64,000 nt of DNA from UBA7703 sp963667195 (GCA_963667195.1 OY762962.1:2294001-2358000); one strand, 5' to 3'. Positions 49,811 to 59,652 are shown, counted from the stretch's first letter. The notes: a model not told the origin generated them from the sequence alone. A program made the numbers and translations.

Positions 49811-50638
49811 TTATTTTTCGTCGAAATCCTCCGGACGGATCACGCAGTATTTCCCGTCGTAGGGCTTCGTGCGGATGACGTCCTTCTTAATCAACACAAG
49901 AAGCGTGATCCCAACCAGTACGAGCAGCGCGGAGAGCAATTGTGAAATGCGGATTGTACCAAAGAGATAGAGGCTATCCGTGCGCAAGCCCTCGATGATG
50001 GCGCGTATCGTGCCGTAGCCGATGAAATAGGTGGCGAGCAAGGTTCCGTCCTTGACGCCCTTTCGCCCGAGGAGGAGCGTGACGACCAAGAGTATGCTGT
50101 TGCAGAAGCTCTCGTAGAAGAACGTCGCCTGATGCCATTCGCCCAGCGACTGGATATACACCGCCAACGGGAAGAATTGCAGATTGGGATTGGTGACCAG
50201 CGCGCCGAACGCTTCCTGATTGATGAAGTTCCCCCAGCGGCCCATCGCCTGCCCCAGAATCAGGCTCGGAATCACGAGGTCGATGAGCTTGAGAAACGGA
50301 AACTTCGCAGCCTTGGAGAAGATAAACGCTGCGAGAAAGCCGCCGATTACCGCGCCGTAGATCGCGAGGCCGCCTTCGTTGATCGCGATGATCTTTGCGG
50401 GTGCTGCCGAAAAATATTCCCACTCAAACGCGACATAGTAGGCGCGCGCGCCGATGATCGCAAGCGGAACCGCGAGCAGGATGAAGTCCAGCACCAGGTC
50501 GGAAGACCAGCCGCGTTTATTCGCGCGGTAGGTGGCTAGCCAGATGCCGAGCAACAGCCCGCAGGCGATGATTACGCCATACCACGCGATATTCAGGCCT
50601 TGTATTCCAAAGAGATTTGTGACGGCAAGTCGATTCAT
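49811..50638 (-). CDS. lgt: Prolipoprotein diacylglyceryl transferase
   Basis: 275 residues from ATG 50638 (AGGAGG seven bases upstream; the frame extends further). Seven membrane helices. Marks: IAWYGVIIACGLLLGIW, GARAYYVAFEWEYF (Arg/His-type region), NEGGLAIYGAVIGG and the phosphatidylglycerol-binding GRWGNFINQEAFGA. It attaches diacylglycerol to the lipobox Cys of lipoproteins such as the ZnuA protein encoded here. Confidence 0.95.
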   Translation of the reverse strand: MNRLAVTNLFGIQGLNIAWYGVIIACGLLLGIWLATYRANKRGWSSDLVLDFILLAVPLAIIGARAYYVAFEWEYFSAAPAKIIAINEGGLAIYGAVIGGFLAAFIFSKAAKFPFLKLIDLVIPSLILGQAMGRWGNFINQEAFGALVTNPNLQFFPLAVYIQSLGEWHQATFFYESFCNSILLVVTLLLGRKGVKDGTLLATYFIGYGTIRAIIEGLRTDSLYLFGTIRISQLLSALLVLVGITLLVLIKKDVIRTKPYDGKYCVIRPEDFDEK

Positions 50639-50828
50639 ACGGGACCTCCTGTCCATTGGTGGCCACAAAGTGAAAACCAATACTGTATTTATTGTATCAA
50701 TTTGCGCAATATGCTGCAAGCAAACGACAGACGTCAACAAGATTTTACGAAGTTGCGGTCCAATATTTAAGAGAAAGAAGAGCACGGATTTAACCATGCT
50801 CTCTTGCTTACATGTATGTATCGAATGA

Positions 50829-51323
50829 TTACATCAACGCCTGTTCCAGCAGGCCAAAGCGGGTAAGACAGGCGACGTATTCCGCGACACAATAATAGTT
50901 GGAGAGTTCGTCCTCGCTCAGGCCTCTTTGGGCGTAGAGCTCGTCCCATAGCAGGCTGCTGCCTTCCACGAGGAAGTAACCGCTGACAAGGTCGATTCCA
51001 ACGAGGATATCGCTGCCCGCGTAGAGCGCGTCCTGAGACGCATAGAGCGCAAGCGCTGCACCCTCTCGCGCGAGCTTGTAGCAGACCGGGCTTGGGGAAG
51101 CACCCTCCGGCAGCACACGCGAATAGCACTCGTTTGCGAGAATGTTGCCGGTCACGACCTGATCCATCTCGGTATCCTGCATTAGTTTTACGGGATAGTG
51201 CGCGGTGAGATAATCGCGCAACTGTTCTCCGCTGATGCGGTTTGGCTTGAGTCGGGTGTTGTATGCGGCAAATACTTCTTTCCAGCGGGCAATGTCCTCT
51301 TCGGTAGGGAGCTTGGTTTGCAT
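50829..51323 (-). CDS. Conserved hypothetical protein
   Basis: 164 residues from ATG 51323 (GAAAGGG nine bases before; ATG 51329 is the alternative). Helical and acidic, no signal peptide or membrane segment: EEDIARWKEVFAAYNTRLKPNRISGEQLRDYLTAHYP, then GNILANECYSRVLPEGASPSPVCYKL, and a C-terminal ALMxxLLE-type helix. I do not recognise the family. It stands alone between lgt and the ABC transporter genes on the opposite strand. Confidence 0.75.
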   Translation of the reverse strand: MQTKLPTEEDIARWKEVFAAYNTRLKPNRISGEQLRDYLTAHYPVKLMQDTEMDQVVTGNILANECYSRVLPEGASPSPVCYKLAREGAALALYASQDALYAGSDILVGIDLVSGYFLVEGSSLLWDELYAQRGLSEDELSNYYCVAEYVACLTRFGLLEQALM

Positions 51324-51622
51324 GTTCATATCCCTTTCATCTACGATGATACTGTGTATATTGTAACGCAAAACAGGCAAGAAATGTCAAGAACCGGATT
51401 CTTTTTTAGAAACGCTTATTGCAAGTGATGGAAATGTGTAAAATAATGGCAGGAGAGTAACATTCAAACCGAGTTAATCTTCTGTTTACGATTTTAGGTT
51501 AAAATGCAAACATCTTTTGGATGGCAGTCTTGTAATAGACGAATGTTTAGAAAAATAGCATGCCGTTCAACGCCGCTTTGTTGCGGAAGAAGAAGCGAAA
51601 TGACCAAATTGGAGGACGATAC

Positions 51623-52327
51623 ATGACCCCGTACGTGGTTTTTGACAATGTGGCGAAGGTATATGATACCGAAGGCGTGAAGGTAAACGCGCTGCACGAT
51701 GTGAGTTTTGAGATTGGCCAGGGAGAGGTCTGCGTCATCGTCGGCCAGTCCGGCGCGGGCAAGACGACGCTGCTCAATATTCTTGGCGGCATGGACACGC
51801 TCACGAGCGGAAGCGTGTTTCTCGGCGGAGACAACGTTTCCGCCTATAATCGCAGGCAGCTCACGCGCTACCGCCGCGAGGACGTTGGCTTCGTGTTTCA
51901 GTTTTATAACCTGATTCCGAACCTCACCGCGCTGGAGAACGTCGAGATGGCGACCGAGCTCGCCAAAGCGCCGTTTTCGGCGGAGCAGGTGTTAAACGAC
52001 GTTGGACTCAGCGAACGCATGATGAACTTTCCCGCGCAGCTCTCCGGCGGCGAGCAGCAGCGCGTCGCAATTGCGCGCGCGCTGGCGAAGAACCCGAAAC
52101 TGCTGCTCTGCGACGAGCCGACGGGCGCGCTCGACGACACGACGGGCAAGCAGGTGCTCAAGATTCTGCAGGACCTCAGCCGCGAAAAGGGCATGACGGT
52201 CGTGATCATCACGCACAACAGCGCGATCACCGAGATGGCGGATCGCGTGGTGAAGGTCAAGAGCGGAACCGTCTCCTCCGTTCGCATCAACGAACATGCT
52301 AAACCCATCGAGGAGATTGAATGGTGA
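51623..52327 (+). CDS. ABC transporter ATP-binding protein (MacB/LolD-like)
   Basis: 234 residues; ATG 51623 with GGAGG seven bases before. Walker A GQSGAGKTTLLNILGGMD, Q-loop FVFQFYNLIPNLTALENVE, signature LSGGEQQRVAIARALAKNPKLLLCDEPTGALD and switch His ITHNSAI. This class pairs with FtsX-type permeases (bacitracin/bacteriocin resistance or lipoprotein export). It ends 7 bases inside the permease gene. Confidence 0.93.
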   Translation: MTPYVVFDNVAKVYDTEGVKVNALHDVSFEIGQGEVCVIVGQSGAGKTTLLNILGGMDTLTSGSVFLGGDNVSAYNRRQLTRYRREDVGFVFQFYNLIPNLTALENVEMATELAKAPFSAEQVLNDVGLSERMMNFPAQLSGGEQQRVAIARALAKNPKLLLCDEPTGALDDTTGKQVLKILQDLSREKGMTVVIITHNSAITEMADRVVKVKSGTVSSVRINEHAKPIEEIEW

Positions 52328-55300
52328 TGCGAGTCAAGAAAGCATGGAGGAAGAGTAAGCGGCGTGAGCTGGGCCACACATTGGGTCGCTTTCTGGCGAT
52401 CCTTTCGATTGTGGCGCTCGGCGTCGGCTTCTTTTCCGGATTAAAAGTGACCAAGAACGCCATGATCGACACGGCGGATCAATACCTGCGCCAGAACGAG
52501 ATGTTCGATGAGAAGATTATCACGACGCTCGGCATCGACAAGTCGCAGGTGGATTCCATTGCCGCGATGGACGGCGTTGCCGTCGCGGAGGGCGCGGTGA
52601 GTCAGGATGTGCTCGCCACGCTGGAGAGCGGAGAATCCTATGTGCTCGCGGCGCACTCGATCACGAACGAGGTCAATCTGCTCAAGCTCACCGCGGGCAG
52701 AATGCCGATTGCGGACAACGAATGCCTCGGTGATGCGCGGATGCTGCCCAAGAGCGCGATCGGGTCAAAGCTCCTCATCTCCAAGGACAACGATCAGGAC
52801 ACGCTGGACGCGTTCACCTATGATACATACAACATCGTCGGGCTTGTCGATTCGCCGACGTACCTGAACATGGAGCGCGGCACGACGAAGCTCGCCGGCG
52901 GCAAGATTACGGCGTACCTGTATGTGCCGGAGGGCGGATTTTCGCGGGATTATTATACCGAACTCTATGTCCGGCTGACCGGCGCGGATCAAAAAATCTT
53001 CAGCGATGCCTATGATCAGACGGTCGCACGCATGGAAGACCCGCTCAAAGAGCGCATGAAGCTGCTCGCGAACGAGAAGTATCAGGATATCGTCGACAAG
53101 GCGAACAAAGAGATTGCCGACGCGGAGCAGAAGTATCAGGACGGGCTAAAGGAATACAACACCCAAAAGGCGGATGTGGAGCAGCAGCTCGTCGATGCCT
53201 CCACCAAGCTCGCCGACGCAAAGGCACAGATTGACAGCGGCTGGAGCGAGATCAACGCAAACGAAGCCTCGCTCAACGTCGCGCAGCAGCAGTATGAAAG
53301 CGGGCTTGCCGCGTATAATCAGGGCGTCAGCGACTATGAAGCAGCCAGGACGAGCGCGTTTGCCCAGCTCGACGCAAGCCAGCAAACGATTGACCAGCAG
53401 CGCGCGCAGCTTTCAACCGCGCTGGACGCCGCGACGCTCGCGGGCGACACGGATCAAATCGCCTACCTGCAGGGCCAGCTCGCGGCGCTCGATATCGCGC
53501 AGAGCCAGCTGGACGCACAGCGGCAGACGACGACAACGCTCTTTGCGGGAAGCAAGGCGCAGTTGGACGCAAACAAAGCCCAGCTCGACGCGGCAAAGCA
53601 GCAGATTGACGACGGAAAGACAGCGCTTGCGCAAGGCAAAGCCCAGCTCAACGACGCGCAGACGCAATACAACGACGGTTATCAGGACTACCTCGATGGC
53701 AAAGCGGAGGCGGACAAGAAGCTCGCGGACGCGGCGCAGGAGCTCGCCGACGGGCGCAAGAAGATTGACGACGCGCAGGCGGAGTTAAACGATCTCAAGA
53801 AACCCTCGGTCTATGTGCTCAACCGCGAGACGAACGCGGGGTATGTCAACTTTGAGAACGATTCGTCCATCGTAAACGGCATCTCGAAGGTGTTTCCGGT
53901 GTTCTTCTTCCTCGTTGCGGCGCTGGTCACCATGACGACCATGACGCGCATGGTGGAGGAGCAGCGCACGCAGATCGGCACCCTCAAGGCGATGGGCTAC
54001 GGCGGCGTGACCATCGCGTGGAAGTATATCGCCTACGCGGGCAGCGCGGCGCTCATCGGCAGCCTCATCGGCTACTTCGGCGGCTGCTGGCTCTTCCCAT
54101 GGGTGATCTGGCAGGCATACGGCATGCTCTACGGCTTTGCGCCGATCATCTACACGCTGGACTGGTCGCTCTTTGCCGTTTCGCTTGCGGTCACGCTGCT
54201 GTGCTCCGCGGGGGTCACGCTTTTAACCTGCCGCGCGGAACTCGCCCTCATGCCCGCGGAACTCATGCGCCCCAAAGCACCCAAGGAGGGCAAGCGCGTG
54301 TTCCTGGAGCGCATCCCGTTCCTCTGGAAGCGGCTCGGCTTCATGGTGAAGATTTCGCTGCGCAACGTATTTCGCTACACCAAGCGCCTGATCATGATGG
54401 TGCTCGGCATCGGCGGCTGTACGGCGCTGTTGATCACGGGGTTTGGCATTAAGGACTCCATTGCCAACATCGCACAGGATCAGTTTAACAACATCATGAC
54501 CTACGACTTTGCGGTTGTGTTTGACGAGCCGATGAGCGATGCCCAGCAGGCGGCGTTTCAAAAGGAGACGAGCGATCTGCTCTCGTCCTGCGTGTTCGTC
54601 ACGACGGACACGATCTCGGCCCACACGAAGGAAGGGCTCAAGACCGTCAACGTGATCGCAACCGGAGATGAGAAGATCTCCAACGTGATCAATATGCACG
54701 CAAACGGCGCACAGCTGAGCTACCCGCCGGACGGAAGCGTCGCCATCAGCGACAAACTCGCGCGAATCGCCGGGGTAAAGGTGGGTGACAGCATACAGGT
54801 GCTGGTGGACGACTCCAAAGAGATCTCTCTGCCCGTGAGCGCGATCTTTGAAAACTATGTGTATCACTACATGCTCATGACGCCTGCCACCTACGAAAGC
54901 ACGTTCGGAAAGGCCTGCGCTTACGAGGCCGCGCTGGCGGACAGCGCGATAGCGGATCAGCACGAAGCCGCGGCAAAGCTCATGGACGAGCAGGGTGTCG
55001 CGAATGTGAGCGTCACGACGGACATTCAGGATCGCGTGAACAACATGATGAGCAGCCTCAACCTCGTGATCTTCGTGATCATCTTCTGCGCGGGTGCGCT
55101 GGCGTTTGTGGTGCTCTTTAACCTGAGCAACATCAACATCACGGAGCGCATGCGCGAGATTGCAACCATCAAGGTGCTGGGTTTCTATGCGCCGGAGGTG
55201 GGCGCGTATGTTTTCCGCGAAAATCTGGTGCTGACGCTGCTGGGCGCGCTCGCGGGGATTCCGATGGGCATCTGGCTGCACAGTTTCGTCATGGGACAAC

Positions 55301-55458
55301 TCAGCTTCGACATGGTCAGCTTCCACGTGGTGATCCATCCGCTGAGCTTCCTGCTCGCAGTGGCGATGACGTTCCTCTTCGCGTTTGGCGTGGATATCTT
55401 CATGCGCCCGCGGCTTTCGAGGATCAACATGGTCGAGTCGCTTAAGGCGATCGAGTAA
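52321..55458 (+). CDS. FtsX-type ABC permease with large coiled-coil extracellular domain
   Basis: 1045 residues. N-terminal helix (LGRFLAILSIVALGVGFFSGLKV), then an extracellular region with a coiled coil around 250-490 (repeats of Ala/Gln/Asp-rich QLDAAKQQIDDGKTALAQGKAQL), an FtsX domain of three helices around 515-640 (VFPVFFFLVAALVTMTTMTRMVEEQRTQIGTLKAMGYG), a second helix plus MacB-like loop, and a final FtsX domain (LGFYAPEVGAYVFRENLVLTLLGALAGIPMG). Likely a mechanotransmitting transporter with the preceding ATPase; cargo unknown. Confidence 0.92.
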   Translation: MVMRVKKAWRKSKRRELGHTLGRFLAILSIVALGVGFFSGLKVTKNAMIDTADQYLRQNEMFDEKIITTLGIDKSQVDSIAAMDGVAVAEGAVSQDVLATLESGESYVLAAHSITNEVNLLKLTAGRMPIADNECLGDARMLPKSAIGSKLLISKDNDQDTLDAFTYDTYNIVGLVDSPTYLNMERGTTKLAGGKITAYLYVPEGGFSRDYYTELYVRLTGADQKIFSDAYDQTVARMEDPLKERMKLLANEKYQDIVDKANKEIADAEQKYQDGLKEYNTQKADVEQQLVDASTKLADAKAQIDSGWSEINANEASLNVAQQQYESGLAAYNQGVSDYEAARTSAFAQLDASQQTIDQQRAQLSTALDAATLAGDTDQIAYLQGQLAALDIAQSQLDAQRQTTTTLFAGSKAQLDANKAQLDAAKQQIDDGKTALAQGKAQLNDAQTQYNDGYQDYLDGKAEADKKLADAAQELADGRKKIDDAQAELNDLKKPSVYVLNRETNAGYVNFENDSSIVNGISKVFPVFFFLVAALVTMTTMTRMVEEQRTQIGTLKAMGYGGVTIAWKYIAYAGSAALIGSLIGYFGGCWLFPWVIWQAYGMLYGFAPIIYTLDWSLFAVSLAVTLLCSAGVTLLTCRAELALMPAELMRPKAPKEGKRVFLERIPFLWKRLGFMVKISLRNVFRYTKRLIMMVLGIGGCTALLITGFGIKDSIANIAQDQFNNIMTYDFAVVFDEPMSDAQQAAFQKETSDLLSSCVFVTTDTISAHTKEGLKTVNVIATGDEKISNVINMHANGAQLSYPPDGSVAISDKLARIAGVKVGDSIQVLVDDSKEISLPVSAIFENYVYHYMLMTPATYESTFGKACAYEAALADSAIADQHEAAAKLMDEQGVANVSVTTDIQDRVNNMMSSLNLVIFVIIFCAGALAFVVLFNLSNINITERMREIATIKVLGFYAPEVGAYVFRENLVLTLLGALAGIPMGIWLHSFVMGQLSFDMVSFHVVIHPLSFLLAVAMTFLFAFGVDIFMRPRLSRINMVESLKAIE

Positions 55459-55467
55459 ACGAACGAG

Positions 55468-55524
55468 TATAAGCGGGCATGCCCGCTAAACGCAAAGAGC
55501 CGCGCATTGCGCGGCTCTTTGTGT
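55468..55524. terminator. Two hairpins after the ABC permease gene
   Basis: AGCGGGCATGCCCGCT (55470-55486) and AAAGAGCCGCGC, loop ATT, GCGCGGCTCTTTG (55494-55521); the second is the likely intrinsic terminator. Confidence 0.8.
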
Positions 55525-55537
55525 TTGATTCGTTCGT

Positions 55538-56128
55538 TTAGTCCAGCATACCCTTGCCGTCCAGAATGCGCGGCAGGTATTTTTCGATGCGGGCGACGCG
55601 CGTTTTCGATTGCTTCGCGTCGGCAAAATACAGCAGGTACGCGCGCTGTCTGCCGGGCGTCAGCGAATAGAATGCGAGCTTTGCCTCGGGGGAACGCTCC
55701 AGAATCTGCGTGAGCTCCTCCGGCATCTCGGCATCCTTGTGCGTAAAGGTAATCTCTTCTCCCGCGTCGTTGAGCGCGAGCGCTTCCGCAAGATAGGCGC
55801 GCAGCGTCTCTGCCTTGGCGCGCACCTCGTCCGCACGGGTGAACTTCGCCATGCGCATCGCCTGCGAATGCTCGCCGGGCGCGACCAGAATCTTTGCCTC
55901 GTCCTTGAGCAGCGCGCCTTTGAAAAAGCCGATCGCGCAGGAATCCTTGTATTCAAACAGGATCGCGGTATTCTCGCCGTTGTGGGTGTAGGTCGGTTTT
56001 CCCCACTTGAAGTCCTCCACCAAGCCGCTAAAGAGCAACAGCTCACGCAGCAGTGCGAGCGGTTCCGCCCAGCGCGAGTTGGGTTGGAAATATGCATTGA
56101 TGATAGTCTCTTTCTTCGGCGGTTCCAT
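55538..56128 (-). CDS. YdeI/OmpD-associated family protein
   Basis: 196 residues with GGAGG nine bases before the ATG. The N-terminal DUF1801-like fold (LALLRELLLFSGLVEDFKWGKPTYTHNGENTAILFEYKDSCAIGFFKGALL) and the C-terminal OmdA motif (FYSLTPGRQRAYLLYFADAKQSKTRVARIEKYLPRILDGKG) are typical of YdeI, a small family linked to antimicrobial-peptide and stress tolerance. Role unproven. Confidence 0.9.
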   Translation of the reverse strand: MEPPKKETIINAYFQPNSRWAEPLALLRELLLFSGLVEDFKWGKPTYTHNGENTAILFEYKDSCAIGFFKGALLKDEAKILVAPGEHSQAMRMAKFTRADEVRAKAETLRAYLAEALALNDAGEEITFTHKDAEMPEELTQILERSPEAKLAFYSLTPGRQRAYLLYFADAKQSKTRVARIEKYLPRILDGKGMLD

Positions 56129-56201
56129 ACGTTGCCTCCATGCGATCGTTGATAGATTGACTATACTGGTTTTAAAGCTAGAGAACTGTGACGAACGTAC
56201 A

Positions 56202-56228
56202 ATAAAAGCCCGAAGATCGGGCTTTCTT
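56202..56228 (-). terminator. Terminator after the ArsR-type gene
   Basis: AAAAGCCCGA, loop AGA, TCGGGCTTTCTT. Confidence 0.8.
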
Positions 56229-56235
56229 GCGAGGT

Positions 56236-57300
56236 TTAAAGCAGATTCCGCTCCATCATGGAGAGAAACTCGCGAATGCGCGACTCGCTGAGGTGATAGA
56301 GGAGCTTGACGCCCTGCTTTTCGATCGTGACGAGGCCGATGCCCGCCAGCTCGCTCATGTGGTGAGAAACCGTACCCGGCGAAAGCTCCGTCACGTTGGC
56401 AAGCTCCTGCCCGTAGAGCGGCTGTTTCCGCAGGTAAACGAGGATTTGCAGGCGCTTTTTGTCGTCCAGCGCGTGCAACAGATTCGTCAGCGATTCCAGA
56501 TCGGTCTTGCCCGTGCGGTCGCTCTTCGTAAACTCGTCAATGAAGATGCCGTAGGTGATCACGGTGCGCTCGTCCGTTCCGAACTGCTGCGCGCAAATGA
56601 TGTTGGAGTGCAGCGTGATGGTAGTAAAGTTCATCACCATCGGGTACACATCCGCGCGCGGGCAGTCGAGGCGGATGCCTTCCAGCGCGAGCTGGTCAAA
56701 AAACGCGTCCTCGCTTGCCAGATTGTTCCAGCTATTCAGCGCCTGCTCTGCGTAGGGTAGGAGCAGCTCCTCCTTTTCACGAATCAACGCTTCCGCCTGA
56801 TCCAGCAGGCGATTTATCCGCGCTTCGTACTCATCAAAGCGGATGACAGCGTCGGTGAACAGCAGCTTTGCCGGATCGGAGATAGGCTGGCGTTGGACAT
56901 ACGCAAGCAAATCCGCGATGGCAGCGCGCCCGAACATCGGCTCGTCCGCCTCATCCGAGAGGATCAGCGCGATGCGAAGGGGCAGATCGCCGACCCGCTC
57001 GTCCCCGAGATTAAAGCGAAGCTGACGGATGAGATCGTAAAGACTCGCTTCCATACCGTCGGGAACACCAAACAGATCGAGTAGCTCCCGCTCCTCGTAA
57101 ACAAGATGCGTTTTGACGAATTCAAACGCCTCCAGTATGCCGGAAAACCGGCTGCGCTCGAGGTTGTATTTCTTGCAGTAGTGCTCGATGGTCGCGCGCA
57201 TGTCGCCGGAGCGCTCGTTGTCTCCGCGGTAAGCGAGGCGCGAAAGCACGGCAGCAGCCTCCAGACGACAGTTGAGCGGATAAAAGCGAAGGGATTCCAT
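56236..57300 (-). CDS. ArsR-family transcriptional regulator with long N-terminal domain
   Basis: 354 residues from ATG 57300 (AAAGGTG upstream). Residues 1-240 are a helical domain of unknown fold (ERELLDLFGVPDGMEASLYDLIRQLRFNLG; RINRLLDQAEALIREKEELLLPY). Residues 270-354 hold the winged helix: LLHALDDKKRLQILVYLRKQPLYGQELANVTELSPGTVSHHMSELAGIGLV. It probably regulates the MFS gene, which lies upstream with a gap of only 87 bases. Confidence 0.88.
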   Translation of the reverse strand: MESLRFYPLNCRLEAAAVLSRLAYRGDNERSGDMRATIEHYCKKYNLERSRFSGILEAFEFVKTHLVYEERELLDLFGVPDGMEASLYDLIRQLRFNLGDERVGDLPLRIALILSDEADEPMFGRAAIADLLAYVQRQPISDPAKLLFTDAVIRFDEYEARINRLLDQAEALIREKEELLLPYAEQALNSWNNLASEDAFFDQLALEGIRLDCPRADVYPMVMNFTTITLHSNIICAQQFGTDERTVITYGIFIDEFTKSDRTGKTDLESLTNLLHALDDKKRLQILVYLRKQPLYGQELANVTELSPGTVSHHMSELAGIGLVTIEKQGVKLLYHLSESRIREFLSMMERNLL

Positions 57301-57387
57301 AACAGCACCTTTCTTTCTCGTCCACACCGGCAAAAAGCCGGAGGGACACAATCAGTTTAGCAAAAAATCATGCGCTCAACAATGGTG

Positions 57388-58626
57388 TTACAGCGCTTCG
57401 AGGCTCTTGACGCGCACGAGCAGCAGATAGAGCACAATGCTCAATAGCCCGGAGGCGAGAATCGCAACCGGCACCTTCAGCACCGCCGCGAGCGCGGAGC
57501 AAAGGAAGCTCCCTACCGGAAGCGAGCACACGAGGATCGCGGTGGAGATGCCGGAGAGGCGCGCCATGAATTCCGGCGGAATCAGGCGCAGGAACGCTGC
57601 GTTATAGACCACGTTGATGATGCCCGCACCGAACCCGAGCAGCACACAGGAGAAGAGCAGCACCGCATATTGCAAAAGCTTTGGCGCAAGATAGCCGCTC
57701 AGCGCAAAGGCGATCAGCGCGACGCTCTCGAGGATGCCGCAGGCGATGAGCTGCGTCTTACCGGAGATGCGGGTGATTTTGGGCGCGACAAACGAACCAA
57801 GCCCCAGCGAGAGCACGAGCACGATGTTGATGAGCGACAGCGTTTCCGCGCCGCCCTTGAGATAGTCCGCGATGAAGGGCGCGGAATACACGTTGAGCGG
57901 AACAAACATGAAGTTCATCATGGCACCGATGAGCAGCAGCACGATCATCACCCGCGTGCTGCGGATTAGCGACAACCCTTCGAGGAAGCTCTTCGCGGTG
58001 GTCTTGAGGCTGACCTTTTCTTCCGGCAGCGTTTCTTTGATGCGGATGAAGCCGATGATCAGCGCGGAGAGGAAGAAGGTAGCCGCGTCGATCATCAGCG
58101 CGCCCTGGCAGCCAAGCAGCGCCACCACGCCGCCCGCGAGCGCGAGGCCGACCAGCTCGGTGACCCTGCTCGCGGTCTGGTTCAGCGCGGAGCCTACCTT
58201 ATATAACTCCGGCTTGAGCAGCAGCGGCACGATCGCGGAACCTGCTGGAGAGCGAAACGCCTCCAGGGTGGAGATGAGCAGCATCATTGCCGTCAGGATC
58301 ACGGGCGTCAGATGCCCCAGCATATACAGCGCCGCGGTTGCCGCGACGACGAGCCCGCGCCCGATGTCGAAGAGCACCATCACGCGCTTCTTGGAGAGAT
58401 GCTCCACCATCGCGCCCGTAAACGGCTGCAACAGGATGGTCGGCACATAGTTGAGGCCGAGTATGAGCGCCATCATCGACGCGCTGTGCGTAATTTGATA
58501 CATCAGCCACGCAATCGCGATGCCGTCGATGGAATCGCCAAAGCGGTTGATCACGTTTGCCGCGATCAGCTTGAGATACTCTTTTTGCGTTTTGAGCGGG
58601 TGGTAACTGGTTACTTCCTGTTCCAT
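57388..58626 (-). CDS. MFS transporter
   Basis: 412 residues, twelve helices, enterobactin-exporter/EntS-like group. NRFGDSIDGIAIAWLMYQIT opens helix 1; ALILGLNYVPTILLQPFTGAMVEHLSKKRVMVLFDIGRGLVV contains the helix 2-3 loop of the superfamily. Probably exports a drug or metabolite; the ligand is not apparent. RBS TGAGGTT. Confidence 0.9.
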   Translation of the reverse strand: MEQEVTSYHPLKTQKEYLKLIAANVINRFGDSIDGIAIAWLMYQITHSASMMALILGLNYVPTILLQPFTGAMVEHLSKKRVMVLFDIGRGLVVAATAALYMLGHLTPVILTAMMLLISTLEAFRSPAGSAIVPLLLKPELYKVGSALNQTASRVTELVGLALAGGVVALLGCQGALMIDAATFFLSALIIGFIRIKETLPEEKVSLKTTAKSFLEGLSLIRSTRVMIVLLLIGAMMNFMFVPLNVYSAPFIADYLKGGAETLSLINIVLVLSLGLGSFVAPKITRISGKTQLIACGILESVALIAFALSGYLAPKLLQYAVLLFSCVLLGFGAGIINVVYNAAFLRLIPPEFMARLSGISTAILVCSLPVGSFLCSALAAVLKVPVAILASGLLSIVLYLLLVRVKSLEAL

Positions 58627-58667
58627 GTGATAACCTCAACTCCTAATGTTTTATAATCATCAAACAA

Positions 58668-58709
58668 ATCATAGCATAACTATGATAGAAGTCAATCAAA
58701 AATTTTGAT
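58668..58709 (-). promoter_or_regulatory. MFS promoter with two palindromic operators
   Basis: Minus strand TTGACT (58690-58695), 16 bases, TATGAT (58668-58673). The spacer includes CATAG-N5-CTATG (58670-58684), and ATCAAAAATTTTGAT (58695-58709) lies just upstream of the -35. Both are likely regulator sites, perhaps for the ArsR-type protein. Confidence 0.65.
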
Positions 58710-58844
58710 AGTTATGAAATATTAGCGCAACCATTCGTTGATTGCCGTAAAAACAAACGCAACCAGCACGCGATTTTTCGAAACCAACGGTTGAAGGACA
58801 AAAAAGATTTACAAGCGCGTGTCCGCGTGTTCACACTTGCTCCC

Positions 58845-58873
58845 TTGTTGTGGGCGCATGGAGCCGATAGAAT
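58845..58873 (+). promoter_or_regulatory. Promoter of the TIM-barrel gene
   Basis: TTGTTG (58845-58850), 17 bases, TAGAAT (58868-58873), 59 bases before the ATG. Confidence 0.55.
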
Positions 58874-58931
58874 GAAACTACAAACCATATTTTTCGCACT
58901 TATTTTTACAATCTTAAATTTGGAGGCGCTT

Positions 58932-59606
58932 ATGACAAACACGCCAACCCCGATTGACGGAACGTTGCGCAAGTTCGCGCTTCGCATTCCGCCGGTGATT
59001 GCGCAATGCAGCGGGATCACGATCTTTGGCAAGCTCTATCGATCCATCGTGTTTTCCACCGATCTGGCCATCATTCGAAACGTCAATGCGGACGCGATCA
59101 TGGCGGTGTACCCCTTTACGCCGCAGCCGGTGATCACGCAGGCGATCATCTCCGCCTCCGATGTGCCCGTGTTTGCGGGCGTCGGCGGGGGACTCACGCA
59201 GGGAAAGCGTGTCATCCACATGGCGTCATATGCGGAGATGCAGGGCGCAATCGGCGTCGTAGTCAACGCGCCGACGAAGAACGAGGTGATCCGCGAGTTA
59301 GCGGAGACCATCGACATCCCGATCATCGTCACCATCGCGCGGGAGGACACGGACATCTACGAGCGCGTGGAGGCGGGCATGCGCATCGCGAACGTATCCG
59401 CCGCGGCGGAGACGGCGAGCGTCGTGCGCAAAATCCGCGAAACGTATCCGGAGCTGCCGATCATCGCGACCGGAGGGCCCACGGAGGAGACGATTCGCGA
59501 GACGATTGAGGCGGGCGCAAACGCGATTACCTGGACCGCGCCTTCCAGCGGGGAGATCTTCAAGAGCATCATGGCGGCTTACCGCGCGGGAGAGGCACAC
59601 CCGTAA
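58932..59606 (+). CDS. TIM-barrel protein, hydrolase-like family of unknown function
   Basis: 224 residues; ATG 58932 with GGAGG seven bases upstream. A beta/alpha barrel with phosphate-binding style loops: VYPFTPQPVITQAIISASDVPVFAGVGGGLTQGKRV, GAIGVVVNAPTKNEV, IPIIVTIAREDTDIYERVEAG and IIATGGPTEETIRETIEAGANAITWTAPSSGEIF. This looks like the ribulose-phosphate-binding-barrel/NanE-like superfamily. Clostridial members are often called 'hydrolase' without evidence. A terminator follows. Confidence 0.8.
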   Translation: MTNTPTPIDGTLRKFALRIPPVIAQCSGITIFGKLYRSIVFSTDLAIIRNVNADAIMAVYPFTPQPVITQAIISASDVPVFAGVGGGLTQGKRVIHMASYAEMQGAIGVVVNAPTKNEVIRELAETIDIPIIVTIAREDTDIYERVEAGMRIANVSAAAETASVVRKIRETYPELPIIATGGPTEETIRETIEAGANAITWTAPSSGEIFKSIMAAYRAGEAHP

Positions 59607-59619
59607 CGAATAGAACGCA

Positions 59620-59652
59620 ATAAAAAAGGACGCGATTCGCGTCCTTTTTGTG
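59620..59652. terminator. Terminator between TIM-barrel gene and nitroreductase
   Basis: AAAAAGGACGCG, loop ATT, CGCGTCCTTTTT; works for both converging genes. Confidence 0.9.

Larger units (their letters stand above)
58627..58931. other. 305-bp divergent intergenic region
   Basis: Contains the MFS promoter/operators (58668-58709, minus) and a promoter for the TIM-barrel gene (58845-58873, plus). No extra gene is seen. Confidence 0.5.
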
